Below, in pieces: positions 38,843-46,622 of a stretch of DNA of 64,000 nucleotides. A program made the translations under genes and the position numbers. The notes under the pieces are model-generated. The model was not told the DNA's origin. It searched no databases and saw only the letters and a program-made list of their open reading frames with translations. Source of the DNA: an uncultured Phascolarctobacterium sp. (GTDB lineage: Bacteria > Bacillota > Negativicutes > Acidaminococcales > Acidaminococcaceae); NCBI RefSeq assembly GCF_900770955.1, contig NZ_CAAGLX010000014.1, forward strand, positions 91,911-155,910, read 5' to 3'. How positions within the stretch are numbered: the first letter of the stretch is position 1; every line of letters begins with the position of its first letter.

Positions 38843-40174
38843 ATGAGATTCCGGGAAACAGAAATGGTTGAATTAAAGACCATCGTGATGGATGACATCA
38901 AAAAAGAGATTATTGCTTTTGCCAACTGTGACGGAGGCACGATTTATGTAGGTGTGGCAGACGATGGCACAGTGTTTGGAGTTGAAAATGCGGATAAATG
39001 TGCCTTGCAGATTTCCAATATGGTACGGGATGCTGTAAAGCCGGATGTGACAATGTTCATTCACTATGAAACGCTGGCCTATGATGGAAAAGATGTTGTG
39101 GCCGTCAACATCCAGCGCGGTACAAACCGTCCCTATTATTTGGCAAAGAAAGGACTACGGCCTGAGGGGGTCTATGTGCGGCAGGGGTATTCTTCTGTAC
39201 CGGCAACAGATACGGCCATTCGTCAGATGATTAAAGAAACCGATGGAGATAGCTTTGAGAATATGCGGTCTATCAATCAGGCATTGACCTTTGAGGCAGC
39301 AAAAAAGGAATTTGAAAAGCGGAAAGTTGTCTTTGGACAGCCGCAAATGCAGACTCTGAAAATCGTTTCCACAGACGGCATTTATACGAATCTAGGTCTG
39401 CTCCTGTCTGAGCAGTGTCCCCACACAATCAAGGCGGCTGTGTTTGAAGGAATCAATCAGAATGTATTTAAGGATCGTCGAGAGTTTTCCGGCTCCCTGA
39501 TGCAGCAGCTCAATGAGGTCTATGACTATATTGATTTCCACAATCAGACACATGCGACATTTCGGAAGCTCTTGCGTATTGATATACGGGACTATCCTGA
39601 GGTTGCCGTCCGCGAGGCATTGCTGAACACGCTGGTACACCGGGATTATTCTTTCCGAGCCAGCACTTTGATAAGCATATACGATGATCGGATTGAATTC
39701 GTGTCCATTGGCGGGTTACTTCCTGGCTTGGAACTCGACGATTTGATGATGGGTGTTTCTGTTTGCAGAAATCCGCACCTTGCCAATGTCTTTTACCGCT
39801 TGCAGCTGATTGAAGCATATGGCACTGGCATGAAGAAAATCATGGGAGCTTATGCAGACGCCCCGTTGCAACCGAAGATCAAGACCACCAACAACGCTTT
39901 CAAAATCATTCTTCCTAATGTAAATTTCACGCCAAAAGCAGCAGAAGCACATAATGAATTTGAAAATGCGGCAGTTCCAACCTTGGATTCAAATGAGGAA
40001 AAAGTCCTGCAATTTTTGAGGGAGCACCCGATGATTACCCGAAAAGAAGCACAGGTGCTGCTGGAGGTTAGTCAGTCTACGGCTGGCCGTATTCTGAAAG
40101 CAATGGTAGATAGAGGTCAAATCGAACAGCTCGGTGGAAGTCGTACCACACGGTATAAACTTAGAAAAGAGTAG
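38843..40174 (+). CDS. AlbA_2-domain (Schlafen-like) transcriptional regulator
   Basis: The 443-residue protein starts MRFRETEMVELKTIVMDDIK and has the AlbA_2 core (EIIAFANCDGGTIYVGVADD and GVYVRQGYSSVPA), a RecG/HATPase-like segment (VREALLNTLVHRDYSF, around residue 257) and a C-terminal winged helix (ITRKEAQVLLEVSQSTAGRI). Such proteins are usually annotated as RecG-like helicase-related or ATP-binding regulators; they have no helicase motifs. ATG 38843 has TGAGGAG upstream. It probably binds the repeats before its own gene. Confidence 0.85.
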   Translation: MRFRETEMVELKTIVMDDIKKEIIAFANCDGGTIYVGVADDGTVFGVENADKCALQISNMVRDAVKPDVTMFIHYETLAYDGKDVVAVNIQRGTNRPYYLAKKGLRPEGVYVRQGYSSVPATDTAIRQMIKETDGDSFENMRSINQALTFEAAKKEFEKRKVVFGQPQMQTLKIVSTDGIYTNLGLLLSEQCPHTIKAAVFEGINQNVFKDRREFSGSLMQQLNEVYDYIDFHNQTHATFRKLLRIDIRDYPEVAVREALLNTLVHRDYSFRASTLISIYDDRIEFVSIGGLLPGLELDDLMMGVSVCRNPHLANVFYRLQLIEAYGTGMKKIMGAYADAPLQPKIKTTNNAFKIILPNVNFTPKAAEAHNEFENAAVPTLDSNEEKVLQFLREHPMITRKEAQVLLEVSQSTAGRILKAMVDRGQIEQLGGSRTTRYKLRKE

Positions 40175-40229
40175 ATTATAACGGACAAGCTACAGATTTT
40201 AGGTATTTATATCCATGATTCATAGCAAA

Positions 40230-40270
40230 AAGGCTGACGCTTCGCATTTACGCAAGGCGTCAGCCTTTTT
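40230..40270 (+). terminator. Terminator, family T1 copy 2
   Basis: A perfect 11-bp outer stem (AAGGCTGACGC/GCGTCAGCCTT, 16-nt inner part TTCGCATTTACGCAAG) followed by TTTTT. It terminates the AlbA_2 gene. Confidence 0.85.
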
Positions 40271-40506
40271 GCTGTTCAGTATGAGGTTTAGTGGTTAAGC
40301 ATGAAGACCTAAGCTGAATTTTGCTTTAGGGTTGCGGTTACGTTTAAGCTTTAGCATTCCTTTTAGCTTTTATGCTTCATAATATGAGGGAATTGACTGA
40401 TGCTTATAAAAGACAGTAATTTAATCTCTTGTTCAGTCTGTATGAAATTATATGCTAGTTCTAATTACACGCATAAGAAGTAGAGTATGGGCGTTGGAGA
40501 GCGACG

Positions 40507-40698
40507 TGGAACAAAGGCTGCTTATATTAACGTAAAGTACTTGGTTTGGGTTTTAATTATTTCATGGTAAAATATAGGTTGCTAAGTGTTATTGCTAAGT
40601 AAAGCAGTATGTCATAGTTGCAAAATAAAGGATGAGCTTCAAACCGTGGCCGATTCCGTTAGAAGCAGGAACTAGGGTTGGTAAGCTCATCCTTTTTT
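40507..40698 (+). other. Deletion scar of a DUF1703-type locus
   Basis: 40507-40577 (GTGGAACAAAGG ... TTTCATGGTAAAATAT) matches the leader before the intact DUF1703 gene at 59347-59396, and 40613-40640 (TAGTTGCAAAATAAAGGATG) matches the sequence after that gene at 60992. The gene itself is gone. It ends in a terminator with a 10-bp stem (GGATGAGCTT 40630-40639 / AAGCTCATCC 40683-40692) and TTTTTT. Confidence 0.65.
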
Positions 40699-40814
40699 GA
40701 AGTGAATCCGTATCACGGCAGGGCTCAGAAAAGATGTCGACTCCGAGGGGCTTTCACTCCATACACCTAATATTAGCTGAAGATGTCAATTGTTTTCCAA
40801 TATAAAAGCATTAT

Positions 40815-40894
40815 AAAAAAATGAGGCTAGCGACTCTGGAAATGGTGGTGCCGATTACTACTCGGCGTCAAAACCAGACAAACTAGCCTCTGTT
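40815..40894 (-). ncRNA. Candidate 80-nt small RNA
   Basis: Read on the minus strand, the RNA would start near 40894 and end in seven U at 40821-40815. It folds into three nested helices: an outer 8-bp stem (GAGGCTAG 40890-40883 / CTAGCCTC 40830-40823), a middle TCTGG/CCAGA stem, and an inner GCCGA/TCGGC stem with a 7-nt loop. A good promoter lies directly upstream. It contains no start codon with a frame. It could be an antitoxin RNA or regulatory sRNA; the family is unknown. Confidence 0.6.
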
Positions 40895-40900
40895 AGATAC

Positions 40901-40930
40901 AGTATAGCATTATATTTGCTATGAAGTCAA
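40901..40930 (-). promoter_or_regulatory. Promoter of the candidate small RNA
   Basis: On the minus strand TTGACT (40925-40930), 18 bp, TATACT (40901-40906), placing the start about 7 bases further at the first base of the structured RNA. Confidence 0.65.
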
Positions 40931-41040
40931 TGCTGTAGAAATAACTATGCTATAAACTTTGATGTAGCGAAAGTAGTATAAAGCATAGCATTTGTAGTAT
41001 AATATTAAGAAGTGAAAGAGTATTTTATGGAGGTGTAAAG

Positions 41041-41481
41041 ATGCTGAGTGTTTACTTGGGTGATTGTGAGAATGAGATTTACAATCCGCCATTATACTTT
41101 ATAAATCAATATGAAGACTACTGGTTTGAATCTGATTTGACCAAAAAGATGATTAAGGATGTAGATAAATCAGAAGTAGTAGGACCGCATTTAATCCAAA
41201 GTCCTGTGCTTGGACCGATATCACCTCGTGAGCTGTCAGGTGGCGTAAAAACCTTGATGCTATTAGCTTTTGATAACAGCGGAAAAATATTTAACGCAAC
41301 AGCATGTGGTGATAACTGCGCTAAATGGATTTTAGAGATTGCTAAAAATAAGGATTTGACAATTAGCTTGCATCATAGCATGAATTTTGGCGATGGTGAA
41401 TATGCTATTAAGATATTAAATAATGGTGTAGTCGTACATAATCAAGAGGAATGGATTGATGTTGTCTATAATTTTTTGTGA
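41041..41481 (+). CDS. DUF4869 protein
   Basis: The 146-residue protein has the DUF4869 pattern: LSVYLGDCENEIYNPPLYFI, KKMIKDVDKSEVVGPHLIQS, LSGGVKTLMLL and FNATACGDNCAKWI. Its function is unknown. GGAGGTG precedes the ATG. It is 8 bases before a P-loop ATPase gene, a pairing that recurs in gut Firmicutes (recall). Confidence 0.8.
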   Translation: MLSVYLGDCENEIYNPPLYFINQYEDYWFESDLTKKMIKDVDKSEVVGPHLIQSPVLGPISPRELSGGVKTLMLLAFDNSGKIFNATACGDNCAKWILEIAKNKDLTISLHHSMNFGDGEYAIKILNNGVVVHNQEEWIDVVYNFL

Positions 41482-41489
41482 GGTAGAGC

Positions 41490-42449
41490 ATGAAGGGTAA
41501 GTATAGTGTTTTTGTACAAAATAACAGACTGCGCTATGAGTTTACTATCTCCAGAAATATTACTATTATTCGTGGTGATAGTGCTACCGGCAAAACTACG
41601 CTTCTTGATCTATTAAATGCTTATGACAGAGATGGGGATAGCAGTGGTGTTTTACTGAAATGTGATGTTCCTTGTGTTGTTGTCGGTGGACAGCGTTGGG
41701 AAGAGAATCTGCAATTCATTCATAATAGCATAGTTTTTATAGATGAATGTAATCGGTTTGTTAAATCTGAGGATTTTGCGATATGTGTTAAGGGGTCGGA
41801 TAATTACTTTGTCATAGTTACCAGAGATGATTTACCAAATCTGCCTTATAGTGTAAAAGAAATCTATGGCATTCGAGAATCCGGTAAATATGCTGGGCTG
41901 AAGCAGGTTTATAATGAATTTTATTGTTTGTATGGTAATGTGGAGAATGCGGAGCTAACACGAGAGAACGTTGTAATTGCTGAGGATTCTAATGCCGGAT
42001 TTGATTTTTTCAGCAGTTTATGTGATGGAAGTGTTAAATGCGTTAGTGCCAACGGAAAATCAAATGTGTTTAAAGCTTTGCAGGAACACCGTCAGGAAAA
42101 GGTTTTGGTAATTGCGGATGGAGCAGCCTTTGGCTGTGAAATGGAAAAGGTTATGCAGTTAATAAAAATCGGCAGAGGAATAGCTTTGTATTTACCGGAA
42201 TCGTTCGAATGGCTAATACTTAATGCCGGAATTTTTTATGATAGCGAATTAAAGGATATTTTAAATGCCCCATGCGAATATGTAGACAGTAAGGAATTTT
42301 TTAGTTGGGAAAGATTTTTTACAGATTTGCTTATAAAAAAGAGTCATGGTACATATCTGCAATACAATAAGCGAAGCTTAAATAAAGCGTATTTGCAGGA
42401 CAAAATTAAGAACAAGATTATTGATGCTATGTCACCGCTAGGATTTTGA
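41490..42449 (+). CDS. P-loop NTPase paired with DUF4869
   Basis: The 319-residue protein has Walker A at residues 29-37 (GDSATGKTT), Walker B around 86 (NSIVFIDECNRF), and a C-terminal part with KLIKIGRG-type and SFEWLILNAGIF segments. It reads as a small AAA/ABC-like ATPase, sometimes misannotated as translation initiation factor 2. Together with DUF4869 and the PH protein it may form a defence or stress system; this is inference. Confidence 0.75.
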   Translation: MKGKYSVFVQNNRLRYEFTISRNITIIRGDSATGKTTLLDLLNAYDRDGDSSGVLLKCDVPCVVVGGQRWEENLQFIHNSIVFIDECNRFVKSEDFAICVKGSDNYFVIVTRDDLPNLPYSVKEIYGIRESGKYAGLKQVYNEFYCLYGNVENAELTRENVVIAEDSNAGFDFFSSLCDGSVKCVSANGKSNVFKALQEHRQEKVLVIADGAAFGCEMEKVMQLIKIGRGIALYLPESFEWLILNAGIFYDSELKDILNAPCEYVDSKEFFSWERFFTDLLIKKSHGTYLQYNKRSLNKAYLQDKIKNKIIDAMSPLGF

Positions 42450-42497
42450 AGATATTCATAAGCTTAATTACAAGATTTCTGACAAGGAGTTATTCGT

Positions 42498-42878
42498 ATG
42501 TTTAATTTTAGCAATTCAGTATTTAAATTAAGAAGTATTTCTGAGTCTGATGTAATAAAAGACATCAGAACTTTCATGTTGCCGGATGAGAATATCGTAT
42601 CAGCCTTCCAGTCCGGAAGAGATCAGGTTGTGTTTACCGATAAAAGAATTATAGCTTTAGACGTTAAAGGCATTACCGGTTCACGAAAAGAATTTTCCAC
42701 ACTGCCATATTCCAAAATTGTTCATTTTACTGTACAGACACCTGGTTTTTTAGAGTTTAATAACGATAGCGAGCTTGTTGTGGCATATCCTAACGGCGCT
42801 CTTATTCAATTTGAGTTTAGCGGCGGAAATGTTAATATCCTGGAAATTGCGCAAATAATCAGCAGATATGTTCTGTAA
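42498..42878 (+). CDS. PH-domain protein (bPH type)
   Basis: The 126-residue protein contains MLPDENIVSAFQSGRDQVVF, TDKRIIALDVKGITGSRKEF and a final helix, as in bacterial PH-domain proteins (PF08000). It is transcribed after the ATPase gene with AAGGAGT upstream. Bacterial PH domains often form rings or regulate partners. Confidence 0.8.
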   Translation: MFNFSNSVFKLRSISESDVIKDIRTFMLPDENIVSAFQSGRDQVVFTDKRIIALDVKGITGSRKEFSTLPYSKIVHFTVQTPGFLEFNNDSELVVAYPNGALIQFEFSGGNVNILEIAQIISRYVL

Positions 42879-43027
42879 TTTTACTATAAGCTGATGAGTA
42901 AATGAAAAGCTTGAAAGATACTATTGGCTTTGTTGTTGTAAGCAGGATAAAATTTTTTCCTTGACGAATTATTTATGAGAAAAGCATTTCGGAAAGAAAA
43001 AGAGATAAGAAATAAAATACTTGCTTT

Positions 43028-43081
43028 GGATAGACAGATTCTGACGTAGCTTGGCTTTATAATCTAATTGTAGGTTGAGGG
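43028..43081 (+). repeat. Dispersed promoter-like repeat, copy 1
   Basis: GGATAGACAGATTCTGACGT ... TTTATAATC ... GAGGG resembles 44958-45010 over about 54 bp, with a -10-like TATAAT and CTGACG/TTGACG in the -35 region. Both copies lie upstream of a coding region and look like a duplicated promoter piece. Confidence 0.5.
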
Positions 43082-43157
43082 AAATGAAAAAGACCTGCTT
43101 GAATTTATGCATGAAAAAGATATTAGTAATTCAGACAATACAAAGGAGAGTGCTATC

Positions 43158-43757
43158 ATGGCTGAAAACATTGAACTTACTGCACAGGAACTGGCTGAAA
43201 ACGAATTGCTGAACGATGCAATCGCTTATGCTGCTGTTATGCATCGCAGCGGTCTGCGCAAGGGCACGACTATGCCTTACATCGTGCATCCGCTGGAGGT
43301 AATGCATATTTTGGAGGTAATGACAGGTGACAAGCACTTGATGGCTGCCGGTGTGCTGCACGACGTAGTGGAAGATACAAGCGCGACGCTGGAAGATGTG
43401 TATGCAAAATTTGGCGATGATATTGGTGCATTAGTTGAAGGTCACACAGAAAAGCATAAGGAAGATCCTTGGGAGAAACGTAAAGAGGAAGCTTTGGCGC
43501 ACTTGGCAAAGGCCGATGTGCGTGAACAGAAGCTAGTTTTGGCAGATAAGCTGGCCAATATGCGTGCGATTGCGCGTGATTATGCTAAATACGGCGAGAA
43601 CTTGTGGCAGCGCTTCAAACGCGGCAAGGATGTACAGAGTTGGTATTATCATGCTGCAGTGAAGGCAATGAGTGATTTGGAGTTTGAAACGGAAGCAGCG
43701 CCTTTTTATAAAGAATTTGAGGACAAGGTAAATCAGGTTTTCGGGGATGAAGAATAA
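43158..43757 (+). CDS. HD-domain hydrolase (MESH1/SpoT-like)
   Basis: The 199-residue protein has H-x-HPLEVM, AAGVLHDVVEDT (HD motif, near residue 68) and LVLADKLANMRAIARDYAKY, typical of single-domain (p)ppGpp hydrolases of the MESH1/RelA-SpoT HD family. It probably degrades alarmones or related nucleotides. ATG 43158 has AAGGAGAG upstream; a GTG further upstream lacks support. Confidence 0.85.
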   Translation: MAENIELTAQELAENELLNDAIAYAAVMHRSGLRKGTTMPYIVHPLEVMHILEVMTGDKHLMAAGVLHDVVEDTSATLEDVYAKFGDDIGALVEGHTEKHKEDPWEKRKEEALAHLAKADVREQKLVLADKLANMRAIARDYAKYGENLWQRFKRGKDVQSWYYHAAVKAMSDLEFETEAAPFYKEFEDKVNQVFGDEE

Positions 43758-43820
43758 GTGCTGAAGAAAGAGCGGCGCGCTGCAATAGGGTTAGTGCATA
43801 GAGTAAATGGGTTGAGGAAA

Positions 43821-43871
43821 AAGCTGATACTCACACAGGTCGTAAGACTTGCCGGGTATCAGCTTTTTTAT
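43821..43871 (+). terminator. Terminator, family T2 copy 1
   Basis: An outer 10-bp stem (AAGCTGATAC/GTATCAGCTT) encloses a smaller stem CAGGTC-GTAA-GACTTG with a GNRA loop, followed by TTTT. Copies at 45829 and 61049. Confidence 0.85.
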
Positions 43872-43896
43872 TGTTCAGTATGATGGTTAGTGATTA

Positions 43897-43983
43897 AGCC
43901 TTAATGCCGAGTTCATATGCTTGCTGCAGTTTGCTGCTGTTGCTCATTTCATATGCAGTATTAACTCCGCCGCAGAAAAGCAG
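43897..43983 (-). pseudogene. C-terminal remnant of an FMN reductase
   Basis: On the minus strand, LLFCGGVNTAYEMSNSSKLQ then QAYELGIKA matches the last 29 residues of the reductase at 38039 (SLFCGGVTAAGEISGSSKLQ, QAYELGTNV). No upstream part remains. Confidence 0.85.
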
Positions 43984-44089
43984 GTGATACAACTCCAAAG
44001 AAATCCCCGCTTTAGGTATCATAATTCCTACTATTGTAGTATAATTAATTTGACAAGAAACAAATTTTTCATACAAGGATGGTGAAGTA

Positions 44090-44866
44090 ATGGAGACATT
44101 TATTGGAATACTGATACCTTTTATCGGAACAGCACTCGGTTCGGCGTGCGTGTTCTTTATGAAAAAATCGTTAAGTAACATGGTGCAGCGCTCACTTGCG
44201 GGCTTTGCTGCCGGTGTTATGGTTGCAGCATCAATCTGGAGCCTGCTGATTCCTGCTATCGAGCAATCTGAAAGCATGGGAAGGCTGTCCTTTCTGCCGG
44301 CGTTTATCGGCTTTTGGATTGGGATATTGTTTTTGCTCCTGCTTGACCACATGATTCCCCATCTGCATGTGGGAAGTGAGCAGACGGAAGGCCCTAAGAG
44401 CAATTTGAGCCGCACTGCGATGATGGTTCTGGCAGTTACATTGCACAACATACCTGAGGGAATGGCAGTTGGTGTGATGTATGCCGGCTTTCTTGCGGGG
44501 AATACGCCAATTACGGCAGCAGGGGCGCTTGCCTTGTCCATCGGCATTGCTATTCAAAACTTTCCGGAGGGTGCGATTATTTCTATGCCGCTTCGCGCAG
44601 AGGGAGAGAGTAAGAACAGAGCATTTTGGGGAGGTGTGCTTTCCGGTGTGGTGGAACCAATCGGAGCGGTGCTGACGATACTTGCTGCCCAACTTGTAAT
44701 ACCGGTGCTGCCATATCTTTTGAGCTTTGCTGCCGGTGCGATGCTTTATGTTGTTGTAGAGGAGCTGATTCCTGAAATGTCGCAGGGAGAGCATTCTAAT
44801 ATCGGCACGATTTTCTTTGCCGTGGGTTTTAGTGTTATGATGGTGCTGGATGTTGCGCTAGGGTAG
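44090..44866 (+). CDS. zupT: ZIP-family metal transporter (ZupT-like)
   Basis: The 258-residue protein has eight predicted membrane helices and the ZIP metal sites HNIPEG (helix 4) and NFPEG (helix 5), with a histidine-containing loop (HMIPHLHVG) between helices 3 and 4. It imports zinc or other divalent metals. AAGGATGGTGAAG precedes the ATG. Confidence 0.93.
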   Translation: METFIGILIPFIGTALGSACVFFMKKSLSNMVQRSLAGFAAGVMVAASIWSLLIPAIEQSESMGRLSFLPAFIGFWIGILFLLLLDHMIPHLHVGSEQTEGPKSNLSRTAMMVLAVTLHNIPEGMAVGVMYAGFLAGNTPITAAGALALSIGIAIQNFPEGAIISMPLRAEGESKNRAFWGGVLSGVVEPIGAVLTILAAQLVIPVLPYLLSFAAGAMLYVVVEELIPEMSQGEHSNIGTIFFAVGFSVMMVLDVALG

Positions 44867-44957
44867 AGAATATTTTCGGTATATCAGAATGCTGCCGTTC
44901 ACAGCAATCTCTCTTTAGTCAAGCAGTTTATCTCGCATGCTCAACATATTCTTTTGC

Positions 44958-45010
44958 GGATAGACATATTTTGACGTACTCATGGTTTACAATATATTTG
45001 TACTTGCGGG
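44958..45010 (+). repeat. Dispersed promoter-like repeat, copy 2
   Basis: Partner of 43028-43081. The preceding bases 44910-44927 (CACAGCAATCTCTCTTTAGT) also match the 3' flank of the DUF6198 gene at 61635. Confidence 0.45.
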
Positions 45011-45086
45011 AAAATACTGCTGATAACCCCAAAAAATTAAATTCACGGATACATAGGAAAAGCAGATTTTAAGGGAAAGGCGGTGC

Positions 45087-45770
45087 ATGATTATGATGCT
45101 TACTGTAGATGAATATTATGATTGGTATCTGAAGGGGAAAAGCTTGCCGGAAATTATGATGGAGATAGAAAATCTAAGAAAAACAATGGCTAGCTTGAAA
45201 AGTAAGATGGAAAACCCTAAGTATAACAAAGAAGAGAGTTGTTTGCCTAGTGAAAAAATGCAGATATGCGCAACGCGTGCATATCTTAACCGAGCTAAAG
45301 AAGCGTATACTGAGGCTGGTGGCGTATATGAGCCTACGAAAGCTGAGAAGAAAGCAGCAAATTTTGCTGCAAGGATTCCTTTGATTGATAAGATAGTTTT
45401 AAAAATAGGTGGATTTTTAGATGGTAATGAAATTAGAACAGTGACGTTTGAGGGTGAGAAAACTTATTTGGAGCTAGATGATCCTTTCGAATCAGATTCC
45501 TCAAAAAAGCATTGCAGACATGAGCTTTCGCTTAGTAAAGACTTGTTTTTGCAATCAATAAAAAGCCTATACATAGAGGAATGGTTGACTAATTATGATG
45601 TGAAAAACTTCGGTTACATAATTTACGATGGTACACAGTGGGAATTAAAAATTTATTTTTCAGATAGGCATAAACCTTTTAAAGTTTATGGTGATAATAA
45701 CTATCCGTATAATTTTGACGATCTGTATGAATTATTATCTTTTGATAAGACAGAGAGTTCACTGTTTTGA
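45087..45770 (+). CDS. Protein of unknown function
   Basis: The 227-residue protein has a helical coiled-coil N-terminus (VDEYYDWYLKGKSLPEIMME), a middle segment and a C-terminal beta-rich domain (KNFGYIIYDGTQWELKIYFS then FKVYGDNNYPYNFDDLYELL). The C-terminal part resembles proteins with YVTLFDGEQWELIIEF-type strands of unknown role. Low-GC composition and the flanking repeats suggest a mobile origin. Confidence 0.65.
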   Translation: MIMMLTVDEYYDWYLKGKSLPEIMMEIENLRKTMASLKSKMENPKYNKEESCLPSEKMQICATRAYLNRAKEAYTEAGGVYEPTKAEKKAANFAARIPLIDKIVLKIGGFLDGNEIRTVTFEGEKTYLELDDPFESDSSKKHCRHELSLSKDLFLQSIKSLYIEEWLTNYDVKNFGYIIYDGTQWELKIYFSDRHKPFKVYGDNNYPYNFDDLYELLSFDKTESSLF

Positions 45771-45828
45771 GGTACAGGATGCTTATATTTTAGAGTTTAA
45801 ATATTAGGTGCACGTTCATAAGTAGAAA

Positions 45829-45877
45829 AAGCTGATACGCACGCAGGTCGCAAGACTTGCCGGGTATCAGCTTTTTA
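45829..45877 (+). terminator. Terminator, family T2 copy 2
   Basis: Same outer stem and CAGGTC-GCAA-GACTTG inner stem as at 43821, followed by TTTTT. Confidence 0.85.
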
Positions 45878-45987
45878 ATTTATATGAAGCAGCCCTTAAT
45901 CAATTTATATTGAAAAATATAACATATAGCTTGCACCGGATTTTTTATAGTGATAGACTAAATTAAATAATATTTGGAGGTCTTAAC

Positions 45988-46518
45988 ATGAATATAACAG
46001 TATATCTTGCCTCGTCGACAGGCAATGATCCTAAATTTATGGCAGCAGTCAGGGAGCTGGGCAACTGGATTGGTGTAAGTGGTAATACATTGATTTATGG
46101 CGGTTCAAAAACCGGTCTGATGGGAGAGCTGGCGCAGAGCGTTCTGCAGGCAGGTGGTAAGGTTATCGGCGTTGAGCCGCAGTTTTTTATAGCTGAGGAA
46201 TATCAATATTTGGGGCTGACGCAGCTGATAGTTACCGAGGATATGGCAGAGCGCAAGACGAAGATGATTGAACTCGGCGATGCCTTTATTGCCTTTCCTG
46301 GCGGTGTGGGAACGCTGGAGGAGGTCAGTGAGATTATGTCCAAGCTTTCACTGGGACAGCTGCAGGCGCCGTGCATTTATTATAATCTTGATGGTTATTA
46401 TGATGATGTGAAGCATTTTTTGCAGCAGATGATTCTTAAAGGTTTTTCTTCCGCAGAAAAGCAGCAGGGAGTATATTTTGCGGAAAGTCTAGAAGAGATA
46501 AAGGTATTATTGAAATAA
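45988..46518 (+). CDS. LOG-family protein (cytokinin-type phosphoribohydrolase)
   Basis: The 176-residue protein has GGSKTGLMGELAQSVLQAGG and the signature PGGVGTLEEVSEI (near residue 105), which together form the active site of LOG family nucleotide 5'-monophosphate phosphoribohydrolases. It releases free bases from nucleotides. GGAGGTC precedes the ATG. Confidence 0.9.
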   Translation: MNITVYLASSTGNDPKFMAAVRELGNWIGVSGNTLIYGGSKTGLMGELAQSVLQAGGKVIGVEPQFFIAEEYQYLGLTQLIVTEDMAERKTKMIELGDAFIAFPGGVGTLEEVSEIMSKLSLGQLQAPCIYYNLDGYYDDVKHFLQQMILKGFSSAEKQQGVYFAESLEEIKVLLK

Positions 46519-46541
46519 AAAAGAATTGCAGAGAATATAAA

Positions 46542-46582
46542 AAGGCTGACGCTTCGTATTTACACAAGGCGTCAGCCTTTGT
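46542..46582 (+). terminator. Terminator, family T1 copy 3
   Basis: AAGGCTGACGC/GCGTCAGCCTT with inner TTCGTATTTACACAAG, followed by TTTGTTTT. It lies between convergent genes. Confidence 0.85.
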
Positions 46583-46622
46583 TTTATTATGGATAAAAGG
46601 CAGGATGTATGAGTTTGATATT

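Larger units (their letters stand above)
40175..41040. other. 866-bp intergenic region without a protein gene
   Basis: It holds a T1-family terminator (40230-40270), a short relic (40273-40310) resembling 43873-43905, a deletion scar with promoter and terminator ends of a DUF1703-type locus (40507-40698), and a candidate minus-strand small RNA with its promoter (40815-40930). The stretch 40940-41040 contains only the probable promoter of the DUF4869 gene (TATAAT at about 41000-41005). Confidence 0.7.

Noticed and set aside
40630..40894. Base pairing between the plus-strand terminator RNA and the minus-strand small RNA (GCCGATT / AATCGGC)
   Set aside because: Only 7 bases match without interruption, and the segment lies in a stem of the small RNA; not enough to claim an RNA pair.
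43894..44547. Minus-strand frame of 217 codons opposite the ZIP transporter
   Set aside because: Only its last 29 codons resemble a protein (reductase remnant); the rest is the antisense of a well-supported membrane protein gene.
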